A DNA stretch of 64,000 nucleotides from Dryomyza anilis (GCA_951804985.1 OX638130.1:130461593-130525592); one strand, 5' to 3'. Shown: positions 9,841-21,985, numbered from the stretch's first letter. Numbers and translations are program-made. The notes: generated from the sequence alone by a model not told the origin.

Positions 9841-11640
9841 TTTTAAACGCCACCTGCGATGTTCTTATTAAAATGGTTTCCGCGCAGTCTTCAGGCAGAT
9901 GCTTCTGTTGGCATTAATTATGCATTGAATGTGTGTTTTGATTAGATCCCTACTAGCAGATAGTTTTATATTCTTCGGCGGCATTAATCAGCGGAAAATG
10001 CTCTCAATTTCGCAAAACTCGAGCTCAGCACCACTCAAAGTGTTTCGACATACGAGGCAGTAACTCGACGGTTCAAACAGACAAAACGAAGCAGCAGGAC
10101 ACATGACGAGGTAGAGACGAGGCAGAGCTTAAGTCGCTGAATTCCGAAAGCAAATATGCAAACAGGGCACAACAACCATACACAGCAACATGTTTGGAAA
10201 GATATTAAAAAAATAAATTTCAATTACCTGAGAAATAAAAGCAACGCAAGGAGATGGCAGGAAGCGACGGCGGGATGTTCATGGAATTATGAATCACGGT
10301 TTAATATGCGATGTGCCTGCTGCTGCATGTGGCAAATGCGCCGCACCGCACCGCAGGCATGACAACGCCGCAAAGACTCAAACAAAGCTCAATGTCAACA
10401 GTTTAATCCTGTCGAAGGCAGCAACAGGATGAGACGTGCTTTTGCTTTGACACACAGTAAAACACATGTCACATGACGCCAGGTGAGTTTGAGGTATTAA
10501 TAACATTTAAATCAGCGAACGCTTGGATTGAGTCAGTTTTCTGGAATTGTTGCAATTTATTAAAGTAGATACAATTTAAAGTAAAAAATTTTCCACTCTG
10601 ACCTGCTGCCCCATCTTCAACCGACTACACAGTGGAGGCTGCAACGTTCAAAAAGTTTTTCCAGCAAAAATTCAAACAATTTATGCGCCAAAGAATGATA
10701 AAAGAAAGAACGAACGAACTTTCGCACGCGCCTGTTCGCCGTGGCGGAAGGAGCAGCAGCATGTTTCAAGGAGGAAACAGCAGCAAATACCAACATCCTT
10801 CGCACTCGATGCCGCTGGACAATTTGTGCTCGCTTTTACTTAACAAACAGCACAAGGAGCAGAACACGAAGACGAAACTTTCCGAGTGAATTAAAAACTA
10901 TTCATATCGCGTGCCTTGGGGCCGTAAGTCCTTCGCCTCGAAGAGTGAGAGAGGACGGGCATGAGTGAATGAATGAAAATGGTGAACTATCAAATTTTTG
11001 TTGCAACATGTCTTCATTGTTGGCATCACCATCACCAACATCAAGTTGCAAGTTGCATTTTTTATTCGCATTTTTTCTTTTTCCCAACACTTTATAATTT
11101 TTGACCTGCGCCCTCGAATAAGCCGGAAAAAGTGCCGAGATAGGCAAAAACTGGACGCTGTTCAAATGATGCAAAACAGCCCAAAGAAACTGTAAAATGT
11201 GCTGATGTTTTTCGTTGTTGGTTTTCTTGCAGCAGCAGCTGTCGTTGCGAATGTCCTTCGCACGCAGGTTCTGGAGGGACTGCAGCATTATTAGTGCGAC
11301 TCGGTGTTGGACATGACCTCGCATGGCAGCGGCAGCAACAGCAACAATAGTAGCAACAACAACTGCAGCAGCAGCATCAGCATCAGGACGACAACCAACG
11401 ACAGCAACACTAAAAAGAAAAATTATCGCATCAGCAACAGCAGCTCCGATTATGCAGCAACGGCAAAGTGTTTCCAACAAAAAGCAGCTACATTAAGTTG
11501 CAGTTGAAAACTTTTTGCTGCATTCCAGCAACAACAGGATATGCGCTGAAGTAGCAACATACTTTGCAGTGATTTAGCAAAGTACCAAAAAAACAACAAC
11601 AACAAAAAGAAAACGAAAGGAAAGGCCTGGCATTAAATTT
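9841..11640. other. Single-copy-looking island rich in CAG/CAA triplets
   Basis: This is one of the larger balanced-composition islands. CAG/CAA (opa-like) triplet runs are dense at 11,230-11,550, and short overlapping open frames on both strands consist mainly of poly-Gln/Ala/Ser/Asn from these triplets. No splice-flanked conserved domain was recognised. It could be intron or regulatory DNA of a large gene. Confidence 0.5.
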
Positions 11641-12654
11641 GCAAAAATAGCAAATATATTCTTGTTAATGCAGTTCTTATGAACCGACAATAGCTCGACA
11701 CGTGCACAGATCCAACTAATTCATGGCACCAAGAACAACAAGAGTTCTACAAAATACCACAACTATTTTTCTTAAGCATTACGGAAATTTGTTATTGACA
11801 CTCGCTAAAATATTAATATTTGTATAATATCCACCAAAAAAAATGTGCCCACTATTCTGACACGAGTGACAAAATCAACTCGGTCACAATTGTCACAGTT
11901 TCGTATTTTGTATTATAGACGCAAAATGAGGTGTCAATTGTCATGGGTAACAAATGAAACTTTGAGTGCATAAGGACTTGATTTAAAAAAGTAGGTTTTT
12001 GAGATATTTGCGGTAAAACATTTCAAAATACAAGAAAACGAGAAAAATCTACTCCCATTGCAAAAATTGCTTACAATATTTTTAATATGAAGAGGAAAAA
12101 TCCTTAGCACCCCAAATAAAATGTCAATATTATAATATTCCGAATAACTATGATCGATTATCTGTAAATAAATGTAATCTTATGCCTTGGTATTTAAGTT
12201 GCAGAAGTTCTAATTAAATATACGTTTGCATCAACTTTTTTAAAGTAAAATTTGAAAACACCGTATACATAAGCCTTATAGAAAATCCATAAAATCAGGA
12301 ATGAATACAAAATTTAAAAATTGATATAGCTATTCATTTATTTGAAATCTAATATACTAATTCATCAAATTTGCTCAAATTTACTGCTATATTTAATTTT
12401 ATACTTCTTTTGCATCAAATCTATTCCATTTTGCAATATTTTCAATTCTACTCCTTTTTACTCATTTCTACTCCCCAAATTTTGCAAATCTACTCTATAG
12501 GGTTGCAAATTGTAGAAAGAATTTCATTTCATTTGATTACCGAACAAGAGTTTACCAAAAATATAAAAATATAAAAAATTTGAAAAATTCTTCGATTGAG
12601 CTGAATTCTGTCTGGATTTGTATTTTCAGTATCCTCATGAAATAAGCGGTATTC
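11641..12654. other. AT-rich stretch with PIF-like MITE relic
   Basis: At about 11,845-11,965 the words CTATTCTGACACGAGT, GGTCACAATTGTCACAGTTT, CGTATTTTGT and GTCAATTGTCATGGGTAACAAATG recall the MITE at 48,060. This is taken as a decayed relative. The remainder is AT-rich with no gene. Confidence 0.4.
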
Positions 12655-13440
12655 CGTGCAATTTTTCAAATAAGGGCCAGTCTAGTATATAAGTAATGTA
12701 AATTAGGAGTTTAATTCATCTAGCATTTCTGGTTTTCCAGTAATCCTGATTTCAATAGACTGCCAGACGGACAGAGGAACTTCGCGACTCACGAGATCAT
12801 GCTGATTAATATTATATATAAGACAGCCTGTGGTAAAGTGGGACACGTTTTGATTTTCCTCCAAAAAAATTTCAATTGAATTATATATTGATTTGAATGG
12901 TCTATTCTATAGACTGGTTCATGATCCAACTTTTTGCATTAGCAGAATACCATTTATATGACTTTTAATTGATTTTTGACCGATTTTTAAATTTCGGATT
13001 TGTTGAAAATTGTTGTGGAAAACTTCAACATTTTTACAAAATGCGATTTAAGTCTTTCATATTCATATTTTGTTTTTTTATGTCAGTTATGTTAAAAAAA
13101 TGCGAAAAAATTGTGCATTTACTCCTAGTGAAAATATTCTGAGTGACTATGGAGAGACGTGTAATTGCAGGTCGCCAAGTTCACACATTTTAAGTATACG
13201 GGCCGAAAGATTATTCATGCAGCTGTAATGAAAATCAATTCTAGCTAGATTTCTAGATTTCAAGGCATTCGAAATTTTGAAAATATAGACTTTTCTAATA
13301 TCTCCAATAGCATACAAACAAAAAAAGTGAAAAAGAAATCGATTCTTTCATAAAAACATCAAAATATACAAATTTTTAACCGATGTAAAAACATTTCTGA
13401 ACCACTGTGCGGCGTACCAAGCAGAATATACCCTTTCAGG
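12655..13440 (+). repeat. DINE-1-like dispersed repeat, copy 2 (split)
   Basis: 12,660-12,835 matches the first copy (TATATAAGTAATGTAAATTAG, CAGTAATCCTGATTTCAATA, then a CAGACGGACAG tract). The terminal module (GCGGCGTACCAAGCAGAATA then TACCCTTTCAGG) appears only at about 13,408-13,440. The roughly 570 bases between are unrelated to the other copies and are probably an insertion or a longer internal variant. No gene is seen in them. Confidence 0.5.
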
Positions 13441-13527
13441 TCATAAAAATGTCTATCGAAAATGATAGTATTTCACAACTATTTTGTTTTAAACCGGAAG
13501 AAATCGAAGGTTTCTTTTTCAATAGTA

Positions 13528-13879
13528 CACAGACAAAAATTCTTCAATATGATGTATTTATTCATAAATATTATGAATTTTTTCACCAACTACCAGATTT
13601 TGATAGAAATTTAGTTTAATGAATAGCGTTCTTCAATTTGATGAACATATATGTTGTATTTTATATTTTGGTTCATTAATATTATGAAACGTATTCCTCA
13701 CATACTGTTCATCATATTTAAGAACACTTTTTCGACAGTTACCAAGTGTTCTTTATATTTATGATAGCATTCATAACAATAATATCGTTAGTCATTAATA
13801 ATATGATTGGTTCTTCAATACAATGAATCATGGTTTGAAGAACGGAATTCATCAATGTGATGTACATTTTTTTTCTGTG
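13528..13879. mobile_element. TA-flanked MITE, family 2
   Basis: 352 bp between TA dinucleotides at 13,526 and 13,880. Left end CACAGACAAAAATTCTTCAA; right end, reversed, CACAGAAAAAAAATGTACATC. The ends form an imperfect inverted repeat of about 15 bases. Related copies lie near 5,340-5,600 and 9,580-9,780. No coding capacity; Tc1/mariner-type by ends and target (inference). Confidence 0.65.
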
Positions 13880-14105
13880 TAGGTATATTTTATGAAGTAT
13901 CAAATACCATTTTGAAGATTTTATTGGATATGCAAAGATATTTTAATTTTATTGGAACATTATGCATTTTCTCATAATTTGTCTTATCATTGAAGCAACA
14001 TATCTCTTTAACTATCAATGCTATTTCAAAAATTGTTTCAGTTTATGCATTATGGGTCTTTTATTTCCATAATAGTTGAAAAAAAACTTTAAATTTTAAA
14101 TTTTG
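13880..14105. other. AT-rich spacer
   Basis: No feature recognised. Confidence 0.5.
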
Positions 14106-15420
14106 TTTAGTTATTTTACTCACTGTGCGACGACAGAATGCATTCGATTAGCCGGTTAATGATTTTGTCGAAATAGTTGTCAACTCCAACGACCGCTCGC
14201 CACATGCTACCTGCGTAGCTAGTTACGCACATGTCACCAACATCTGCGCCAGCAACAGCAACACTAATTTCGAGATGTTGCTTGTGGCAACCTGGCAACT
14301 TGTGGTGCTGGTGTTGATGATGGTTGTTATTGTTGTTGTCGTGGTAATTCGTGCAGTGCATACCAAGCAGCGCACTTGGCAACCACTTTAAAGCATTTGC
14401 ATTGCAAGCGGCTGCAATGTACCCAAAGTCTTAGGGTTGCCACAAGAGCAACATGCAACCAGCAATCAAAAACAAAGAAACAACTTTACGAATGGCATTT
14501 AACGAGTGGGTGGTCGGTCGGTCGGTCGGTCTTATTTTGGAGCACGCGCCCGACGCCTGTTCGACTGTCGGTCTGATGGCAGCGATTTCACTTAGCGATG
14601 AAGTAATGATGCGATGTAATGATTGTCGGCATTGCTTTTATTGCGAGAAAAGCAGCAACAAGAAGCTGAATCAGTTAGTCACATGATTGAGTTGCCGATG
14701 GCTTCATGATGCGAGCGTTATTAGCCAATCGCAAATATGAAAAAATTAATTGAATTGATTGTCGCTGCTCTGTTCTGTATACGACTTTGTCTCATATCAT
14801 GCGCCAGTTGTAGGCTCAGTCCATTGAACGTCTTCATCAGCATCATCATCATCATCATCAGCATCATGGACGATAAACGATATGGGCGATAAAAATATGA
14901 AAGTAGTTTGTTGTAGTTGCCTTTGACAGTCGCTTCCGCTGTGGTGTCGCGCTGTAATTGGCAACGCAAGCAAAAATTAGCTAAACTTTGAACCATTTGA
15001 ACTGCTTGACTCCGGACTTTGGTCCTCTCAGGTCGTAAATATTTACTTTTCAGTTTTCTTTGAGTTTTCTTTGATTTTTATTTTTGGACCAAAACTTTTG
15101 TTCATTTTTTGTCGAATTTTCATGGCATTCGAGGCAGTCAGTCGCTGCTGCTCCGGCCACGAATTGACTTTATTGATTTTTCATGTACAATTAGCCTTAA
15201 CTGCGATGGCGACTGGGAGCCAACTTTGGCGTTTGTAGTTGAAGAGCATTTAATGCTGGCATGTGGCCGACGAGCGGGGCGGACAAGCTGTAAAAACACG
15301 CTTTGCTCAATTGTATTTGGAGCCACTTAAACTTGGCAGACAACTACTTAGAGCGAGGCGCGTGAATGCGAACTAAAAGAAGTTTCTTTCAGTGCAAAGT
15401 GGCCAAACAAAACGAACCAA
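14106..15420. other. Single-copy-looking island
   Basis: Balanced composition with words such as GGCAACCTGGCAACTTGTGG, a (GGTC)n tract at about 14,510-14,530 and a (CAT)n tract at about 14,838-14,865. Open frames of 60-90 codons overlap on both strands without motifs. It probably represents ancestral intergenic or intronic DNA. Confidence 0.5.
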
Positions 15421-16472
15421 AAAAAGAGGTTTCATTTCTGAGCATCTGATAAAAAATAAAAGTTTTAAGTTTACAATTTTCTGGATTATGTGAATTATAT
15501 TGGCAAAGTTTTGATAAATTTGGAAATATTATTTGTAAATGGTATTAAACAGAACTAAATATTAATAGGGCACTGTGCGCATCCATTTTACCACCAGAAA
15601 TGAATGTTACATATTCCAATGGATTTGGACATTCTAAGAAGAAAGGCTTTTACAGTTTTTTCCCTACAAAGAAATAAAAAAGCTACGTAAATATGTTTAC
15701 GATATTAATTGAATTCATTAATCAATCCAGCAATTAAATTCACTAATTTAATAAAAAAAAACATTTGCTATTCTTCGCAATTGCGTTCGCTAATATGCAT
15801 ATTTCTACATCAATGCAGCAAATAATTTAGTCAGCGCAGTTTACATTTGCTGCATTGATTAATGAATGCAATTAATATCGGTTGCTATATTTACGTCGGT
15901 TGCTATTTTTTCTATGTTTACGTCCAGTTTCAAGGATATTTGACAAAAACAAAAACCACGTTTTTGAGGATTCTATAGGTTGGTAGGCGTTTGATATAAA
16001 GTCTGACTTATTGTTATATTAGCCAAAACATGCATAATAGAACACAAATTAAATGTATATTTCAATTTTTAAAATTCCTTTAACAGGACCTGAGATATGA
16101 AGCAAAAAGGACTCATTTATAGCTGAAACAAGGTACATATTATTTCTCAATTCCCAGGTGTTCACCATTCTTGTGCTTTATATTATCAGTTAACCAAGTG
16201 CATCAATCCATTTTTATTTTAAAAAATCGTAAACGTCGTAATTGAGCATACAAAAGTTTGTTGTTGATTTATACCATTTGATTCATATATTTGGTTCTAA
16301 TTTGGTCTATTGCTTCAGTTTCCGACTCTTAGGTGCTTCGGTTCCCAGCTCTTCGGTGTTTCGATTTTAATGTTCACACAAAAAACAAAATTCTGTATTT
16401 TGACAAAAAAAAATCAGTAATATGCCATGAAAATTCGACATGGAGAAGTAAGGACAGTTTGATATCTGATGT
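15421..16472. other. AT-rich stretch with a short hairpin
   Basis: CAATGCAGCAAAT at about 15,812 is followed by its reverse complement ATTTGCTGCATTG at about 15,845. AATTCATTAATCAAT near 15,713 likewise faces ATTGATTAATGAATG near 15,855, so 15,700-15,890 may be a decayed hairpin MITE. The rest is AT-rich with nothing recognised. Confidence 0.4.
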
Positions 16473-16480
16473 GTGTAAAC
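16473..16480. repeat. 8-bp target-site duplication (left), GTGTAAAC
   Basis: Identical to 17,353-17,360 at the other end of the 872-bp element. Confidence 0.85.
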
Positions 16481-17352
16481 TAGAGATGGGCATGTGAGCG
16501 TGATCACGCGTGATTGTGATTGAATCATAATTTTTGTCAATTGATTGTGAGTATACCAAAAAATACCGTGAGTACAATTTTTTCGTGAGTGAGTCGAATA
16601 TTTCATAAAATAAAAAATCTCACTTATAATTTTTTTTCCATTTTTCTATATTTTTGCTGAACTACAGAATAAGTATGGTCACCCCTTGAACTCAGAAGGC
16701 TTTGGGAAGACATTTGCACACTATTCAGAACTATAATAAATCAAACCCTTACTAACCGACCGTCATCCCATACCTTATTCAACTCCAACCATTGATCTAA
16801 CCCCCCGTACTTAGTATGGGCTAGCCAATTTTTGTGGGGTGATGTCAATATTTTTTGCTTGGTTTCATAGTTTTTGGTTGGTTTTATTATTATTTTTTTT
16901 TTTATATACCCATTTTTGTAAAAAGTTTAATTTTCAATTTCAAATATACATGAACACTTTGCATTAACTTCTTTTTGTTTATTAAGTTTATTAGGTGAAT
17001 TCTTCACCGGAGTCTGTATATGAACAGCACATCGAAGGTCTCTCGAATTTCCATCTCTGTTAAAAATTGAGATGTATTTTATCAAAATCCCTAACATCAT
17101 TATTGCGTTTTAAAGATGTAGGTTGTATTGGAGGTGCCAATCGACCAACATTACAAATGAAATATGTATTTGTATGCATTCTGAAAACAATAGCAAAAAA
17201 ACACGTGATTTAACGTGAATCACACGTAGTTGTGATTGAATCTTAATTTTATTCACGTGATTGTGAGTAGAACAAAAACGACCGTGAGTGAGTGTGCGTG
17301 ATTAGAAAAATTCTTTCGTGAGCGTGAGTCAAAACTCACATGCTCATCTCTA
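16481..17352. mobile_element. Non-autonomous hAT-type element
   Basis: Ends are TAGAGATGGGCATGTGAG and, reversed, TAGAGATGAGCATGTGAG: 17 of 18 bases match. They are flanked by an exact 8-bp duplication GTGTAAAC. An 8-bp duplication with TAGAGATGGGC ends is characteristic of the hAT superfamily. Inside each end, words such as CGTGATT, GTGAGTGAGT and ATCACGCG recur, like subterminal transposase-binding repeats. The 872 bp contain no open frame resembling a transposase. Good retention of both ends and the TSD suggests fairly recent insertion. Confidence 0.85.
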
Positions 17353-18110
17353 GTGTAAACCAGGTCTCACCTACAATAAGAAAAAATAAAATTAAACAAA
17401 ATTTATTTAAATTTGATTTAAAAACTTTTGTGATAAAAAACGTAGTTCCTCCATACAAAAACTATAACGGGCGTACTTGATTTCAATTTAAATAAAAAAG
17501 TATTTTATTACGTATGCAATTAAATTCATAAATAAAAAAATATAGTAAAGACATTTTTTAACAATATGCATACATAAACTCCGGTGCAAAACACTTTATA
17601 ATTAAAATTGTGCATGTATGAAAGTCAGCCGTATTTGAAAACTTTAAATTTCAAAGTGTTTACTTTAAATTTTAAATAAATTTTATATTTTAATGTGACA
17701 CTTTAATTTTTTAAGTTGGACTTTTACATCTAAAGTGTCACTTTAAATTTTTTGTAAGAGTAAAAAAATCCTCAATGAGCCTCAAATCGTATGGCCCTTG
17801 TCAGCGTTACCTCTCTTTTTCTCATTATTGATCTTTGTTGTAATTCTTAGCCATTCCGACATCCCTTTTATTCGTACAGTTCTTCAAATTGTGCTAATGA
17901 ACTATGTTCTACTGGTATGAAGATAAATTGTGTTAAATGATATACATTGAATTTTAATGTGATAAATTTCAAATTAAAGTGTTGCACTTTGAATTCGTCA
18001 AATCTTTAAATTGATAGCGTGAACTTTAATATTTAAAGTTCACTTTTTTTCTCGGAGCACTACAAAATTATGTAATATGTAATAAATAGTAATAAAAAGT
18101 ATTTACTTCA
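17353..18110. repeat. AT-rich stretch with inverted CACTTTAA words
   Basis: From about 17,636 to 18,050 the words ACTTTAAAT, AAAGTGTCACTTTAAA and CACTTTAATTTT recur in both orientations. The segment ends with a near-perfect hairpin GTGAACTTTAA-TA-TTTAAAGTTCAC at about 18,019-18,044. It may be a MITE built of such words; borders are not defined. The first bases (17,353-17,360) are the right target duplication of the hAT element. Confidence 0.4.
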
Positions 18111-18118
18111 TGTATAAA
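18111..18118. repeat. 8-bp target-site duplication (left), TGTATAAA
   Basis: Identical to 19,456-19,463 on the right side of the foldback element. Confidence 0.85.
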
Positions 18119-19455
18119 CAGAGATTGAAAAAAAACCGTACGCTACACGTACAGTACGTCAAGAGAACACAAACACTATCTTGCAGGGTAGCGTTTGTGT
18201 TTGTGAACACAAACTCTAACGCTACAAAACGAACACTAACAGAAAGAATAACAACGATAACGAATTCCGATGCGTACACATACTCCTTTTCAATTTATAG
18301 TGATTTTTCATAGAACACAAACCGAAAACAGTATACACGAGGTTCGTTAGTGTTGTTTTTAGCGTTATTTTAGTGTTCTTTTTAGAGTTCTTTTAGAGTT
18401 TTTTTAGTGTTTTTTTAGTGTTTTTTTAAAGTTTTTTTTAGTGTTTTTTTAGAATTTTTAAAGAGTTTTTTTTATGTTATTTTAAAAATTATAAAAAAAA
18501 GGAAGGGTTTCTGTACCAGAGGTTTTGTGGCGCCTCCACCAAGTGATCGAAGTGGATTAGGCCCCGCTCTCTTAAAGTGGGCGGAAATCGCTTTTTGAAC
18601 CAACTTTTTTTTCGCTGAAATCGATAGAGAAGGTCGAGAAATTGATGTAGCCACCCAGAGGGGTAGGCCACGCCCACTCAAAGTGGGCGGAAATCGCCTT
18701 TTTGTACCAACTTTTTTTATTGCGGAATTCGATAGAGATGGTCGAGAAATGGATGTGGCCACCGAGAGGGGTAGGCCACGCCCACTCCGAATGGGCGGAA
18801 ATCGCCTTTTTGTACCAACTTTTTTTTATGATTCCTCCTATCGAATTCCGCAATAAAAAAAGTTGGTACAAAAAGGCGATTTCCGCCCACTCGGAGTGGG
18901 CGTGGCTTACCCCTCTCGATGGCCACATCCATTTCTCTACCTTCTCTATCGATTTCAGCGAAAAAAAAAGTTGGTTCAAAAAGCGATTTCCGCCCACTTT
19001 AAGAGGGCGGGGCCTAATCCACTTCTATCACTTGGTGGAGGCGCTACAAAACCTCTGGTAGTGGTAAAATTTTTTAAAATAACACAAAACAAAACTCTAA
19101 AAAAACATTAAAAAAACACTAAAAGAACACTAAAAGAACACTAAAAAAACACTAAAAAAACTCAAAAAGAACACTAAAAAGAACACTAAATTAACGCTAA
19201 AAATACACAAAAAAAAAAATACACAAACACTTACTTCGAGATAGAGTTTGTGTTCCTAGTACACTAAACAAAGTTGTATACTGTTCTGTTTTCGTTGCGT
19301 TATATTCGTAGTGTATTAGTTAGTGTCCGCAAACACAAACGCTAAGAAGGAAGGTAGCGTTAGTGTTTTTCATGTTATGTTTGTGTTTTCGTAGTGTTCG
19401 TATCAAAGAACAGTACAGTAAGGTACAGTACGTTAGTGTTTTTTTTCGATCTCTG
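18119..19455. mobile_element. hAT-type foldback element, 1.34 kb
   Basis: Almost the whole element is one large palindrome centred near 18,838. Outer ends are CAGAGATTGAAAAAAAAC and, reversed, CAGAGATCGAAAAAAAAC. CAGAG starts and the 8-bp TSD TGTATAAA are typical of hAT elements (hobo and Hermes also start CAGAG). Each arm has three zones: an outer zone with GTACAGTACG and AACACAAAC-type words, a middle zone of short direct repeats TTTTTTAGTGT (arm 1) or ACACTAAAAAA (arm 2), and a GC-rich inner zone. The inner zone holds about 107-bp units carrying GTGGGCGGAAATCGC and GTAGGCCACGCCCACT. Open frames across the inner zone (up to 141 codons) arise from the GC-rich units and are not transposase. 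Foldback-like structure with tandem repeats in long arms resembles FB elements, though those have different ends. Confidence 0.85.
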
Positions 19456-19463
19456 TGTATAAA

Positions 19464-20598
19464 TAAAAAGTATTTAATTTAAATATAAATTAAATAGAAA
19501 AGTATTTAAATTTATTACTTTTTTATTTAATTTTATTACTTTTTTTCCTCCGCGTAGGTAAATAGTTCTTTTTTCTTAAGACAGAGTATGTCTCAGTTTA
19601 TTAGGCTATAAGACAGATTTTCCATTTTCCATTTCCATCCAAATTTAACTATTTTGTGTTTAATTGCAAAAAAAATAAAATGAGTCAAATAATTAGAACA
19701 GCCTCAAAACTAAGTACGCCGTGTTTAAGAGATATCTATCAAGATAAATCGTAGCTGCTTTGTAAAAAAAAAAACAAAAATTCTCTCAACTTGTAGTCCT
19801 CAGTGAAAATCCTGCCAAACGCATCCTCAAAGCGATGTTACTCATAGGTGGTAACGTGGTAACGGAAGCCAAGCAAAACCGAAAAAAGTAAAAGTAGCTA
19901 TGCATCTAGATTGTTGCCTATTTAACGGCATAACGACATCTGAGGTGGCCTATTTTATTGTTTGCCAACGAAATATCCTTCTTAATCACTTCACTTCCCC
20001 TGCGCTAATAGTCTCGACTGCTACCCCTGCATCTTTTCTCCACGTATCGCAAGTATTTACTACGTGCGCAGTAGGCTGCCATAATTTATTTCGTAATCTG
20101 CGTTACAAGTAGCTTCAGTCGACTGTCGACTGCCGACTGTAGAATCGGCTCTTGCTCGTAGCTTAAGCTGGCTTAACTTTGGCGGTGTGCAAACATTAGC
20201 GACTGACTCTCTGACGCTTCTTTCCAGCTGACTGCATCCATCCATGTATGTGTGGTTGTGTGAGTGTGTGTTGAGTATTTCAGCGGTGGTATTAAGTGAC
20301 CATGACAACAAATAATAGGGTATTTGCTAAGAGTTCTCCGTTCTACACCAGGCATAGGTCTTTTTCAGAGAAATTGCAAAAACATTCAAAGACTTAAGAA
20401 ACCGATGTTAATGCAATGCGATGTGCTAAATAGTTAATGATATTTTTAAAATACCTAGCAGTTTTAGGTAATATCATGCGATCGAACAGAAATCATTTTA
20501 AATTTATATTTTAAAAAAAGTCGGTTACAAAATAAGACATTCTGAAACATACAGCTTTCGTACGGATCTAAATTAAAATTTCAATTTAGATCGAATTT
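19464..20598. other. AT-rich flanks around a small island
   Basis: 19,464-19,780 and 20,380-20,598 are AT-rich. 19,780-20,380 has balanced composition (for example GTCGACTGTCGACTGCC near 20,120 and a TGTGTGTTG tract near 20,262). No gene is recognised; short frames lack motifs. Confidence 0.45.
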
Positions 20599-21985
20599 GG
20601 GGCATTCCACAGAAAACGTTACCGAGGTGTGATATTTTAAAGTTAAACCTATAGATTCGGTTTAATGATTTTTAGGATAAGAAATAATTCTAATTTTAAT
20701 GCCTGTGATCATAATTTACCAAAATGCATGGCGAATGTGTTTTTTCTCAATTAAAGTCAAGTAATTTTTTTTAATTTATTTTAGTACCTAATTTAGGCAA
20801 TATATGAAACACTGTAGTTTCGTTGTTTTGAATCTGAAAGAAAATTGAATAGTACAATTTTAAAGGTAATTTTTTTGCAAAAGTATGCCACACATTGCAT
20901 TGGTGATAAGTGGTTCAAAGTACTGACAATTATCCAAATTAAAACTGTATTTTTGAGTAGTAACGCCCGTCACAAAAAAATAGTAAAAGTTATTTTGCGA
21001 AGAATTTTGCAAACCTACAACTGGGAAACTTTGTAAAAGTAAAGATTTTTGTCGTATCTATTCATTTATTATAGTCTTTGGTCTCATAGATATTCCAGAT
21101 GTTTGCTATATCCATCCAAAATATTGTGCAGCCCGTCACAATTAACAATCTTCGCAAAAAAAAAACTGGGAAATTATATATTTGTTAATATATGCATCAA
21201 TAATCAATTATATTATTATTTAACCATAGAAAAAGTAGTAAATATTCCAAAATATTCAATAAGCAAAGATAAAAAAGGGAAATTCCAAACATATAAAAAT
21301 CACAAAAAATCCCTATTTTCGAAATCCGAAAACTATTTATATAAGCTGCGAAGGAGACGGATAACAAATGATGCAGACAAAGTAGTTATTAAAAAGAATG
21401 GTAATATAATACATATTTTTTTCAAAACGAAATGTTTAGTTTTAAACATATATTATAAGTGGATGGTATGCCTTTAAATAACGGTTTACCATTCCTACCA
21501 CACAAAATTTGCTCTTTTTCATCAAAACATTTCAATTAATAACTTTAATTTTTATGTATATTTGTATAGATTTCGTACGGTTAACGCCCGTCACAAAATG
21601 TGTAACACCCGTCACAAGTTTTGTTACTTTATAAGTAAGTGATCAAAATAACCTTTGCAGAATTTTGTTATGGAGGAGAGAACTCCCATTATTAATGAAG
21701 TATTTGAGATATAGCTAGTATCCACAGTCCGATTATTTTAGCTAAAATTTAATACTTTGTGCAGTAAACACTGTTTTATGAAAAAGTACGTGTAACGCAC
21801 GTCACAGCATTTACCATTAAATTTGTAGTAGGGTATAGGACCTATAGCAAAACCTTTTTTATGCATGCATAGAGGACCATAAGATCTATTTTATGCATCC
21901 TAAAAATATATCTATCCTTTTTTATTTATCAAATGAGAAGGTTTTCAATCGTACGAATGTAACGCCCGTCACAATGGAATGCCCC
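20599..21985. mobile_element. Putative DNA transposon with GCCCGTCACA repeats
   Basis: GGGGCATTCCA at 20,599 is exactly inverted at 21,975-21,985 (TGGAATGCCCC). Possible 4-bp flanking repeat ATTT, weak in AT-rich DNA. Between them a direct repeat AACGCCCGTCACA (with variants) occurs six times on the + strand at about 20,962, 21,131, 21,583, 21,604, 21,793 and 21,961, the last abutting the right end. A 142-codon frame (21,049-21,477; Lys/Tyr/Ile-rich) and a 63-codon frame before it are present, but no transposase motif is seen. Superfamily not assigned. Confidence 0.5.
21049..21477 (+). CDS. Uncertain 142-codon open frame inside putative transposon
   Basis: An uninterrupted frame of 142 codons, AT-rich, with a basic stretch KSENYLYKLRRRRITND near residues 91-107 and a C-terminal hydrophobic end. 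It lies wholly inside the GGGGCATTCCA-bounded element. The length is only modestly above chance for this composition, so it could be a remnant of a transposase-related protein or random. No known domain was recognised and no function is proposed. Confidence 0.15.
   Translation: MSYLFIYYSLWSHRYSRCLLYPSKILCSPSQLTIFAKKKLGNYIFVNICINNQLYYYLTIEKVVNIPKYSISKDKKGKFQTYKNHKKSLFSKSENYLYKLRRRRITNDADKVVIKKNGNIIHIFFKTKCLVLNIYYKWMVCL

Noticed and set aside
10902..11480. 192-codon minus-strand frame
   Set aside because: An Ala/Val-rich N-terminal part comes from CAG/CAA triplets read in another frame. No motif, and there are overlapping frames.
18472..19111. Open frames up to 141 codons across the foldback core
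   Set aside because: They appear on both strands because the core is a palindrome of GC-rich 107-bp units. The translated text repeats and is not a transposase.
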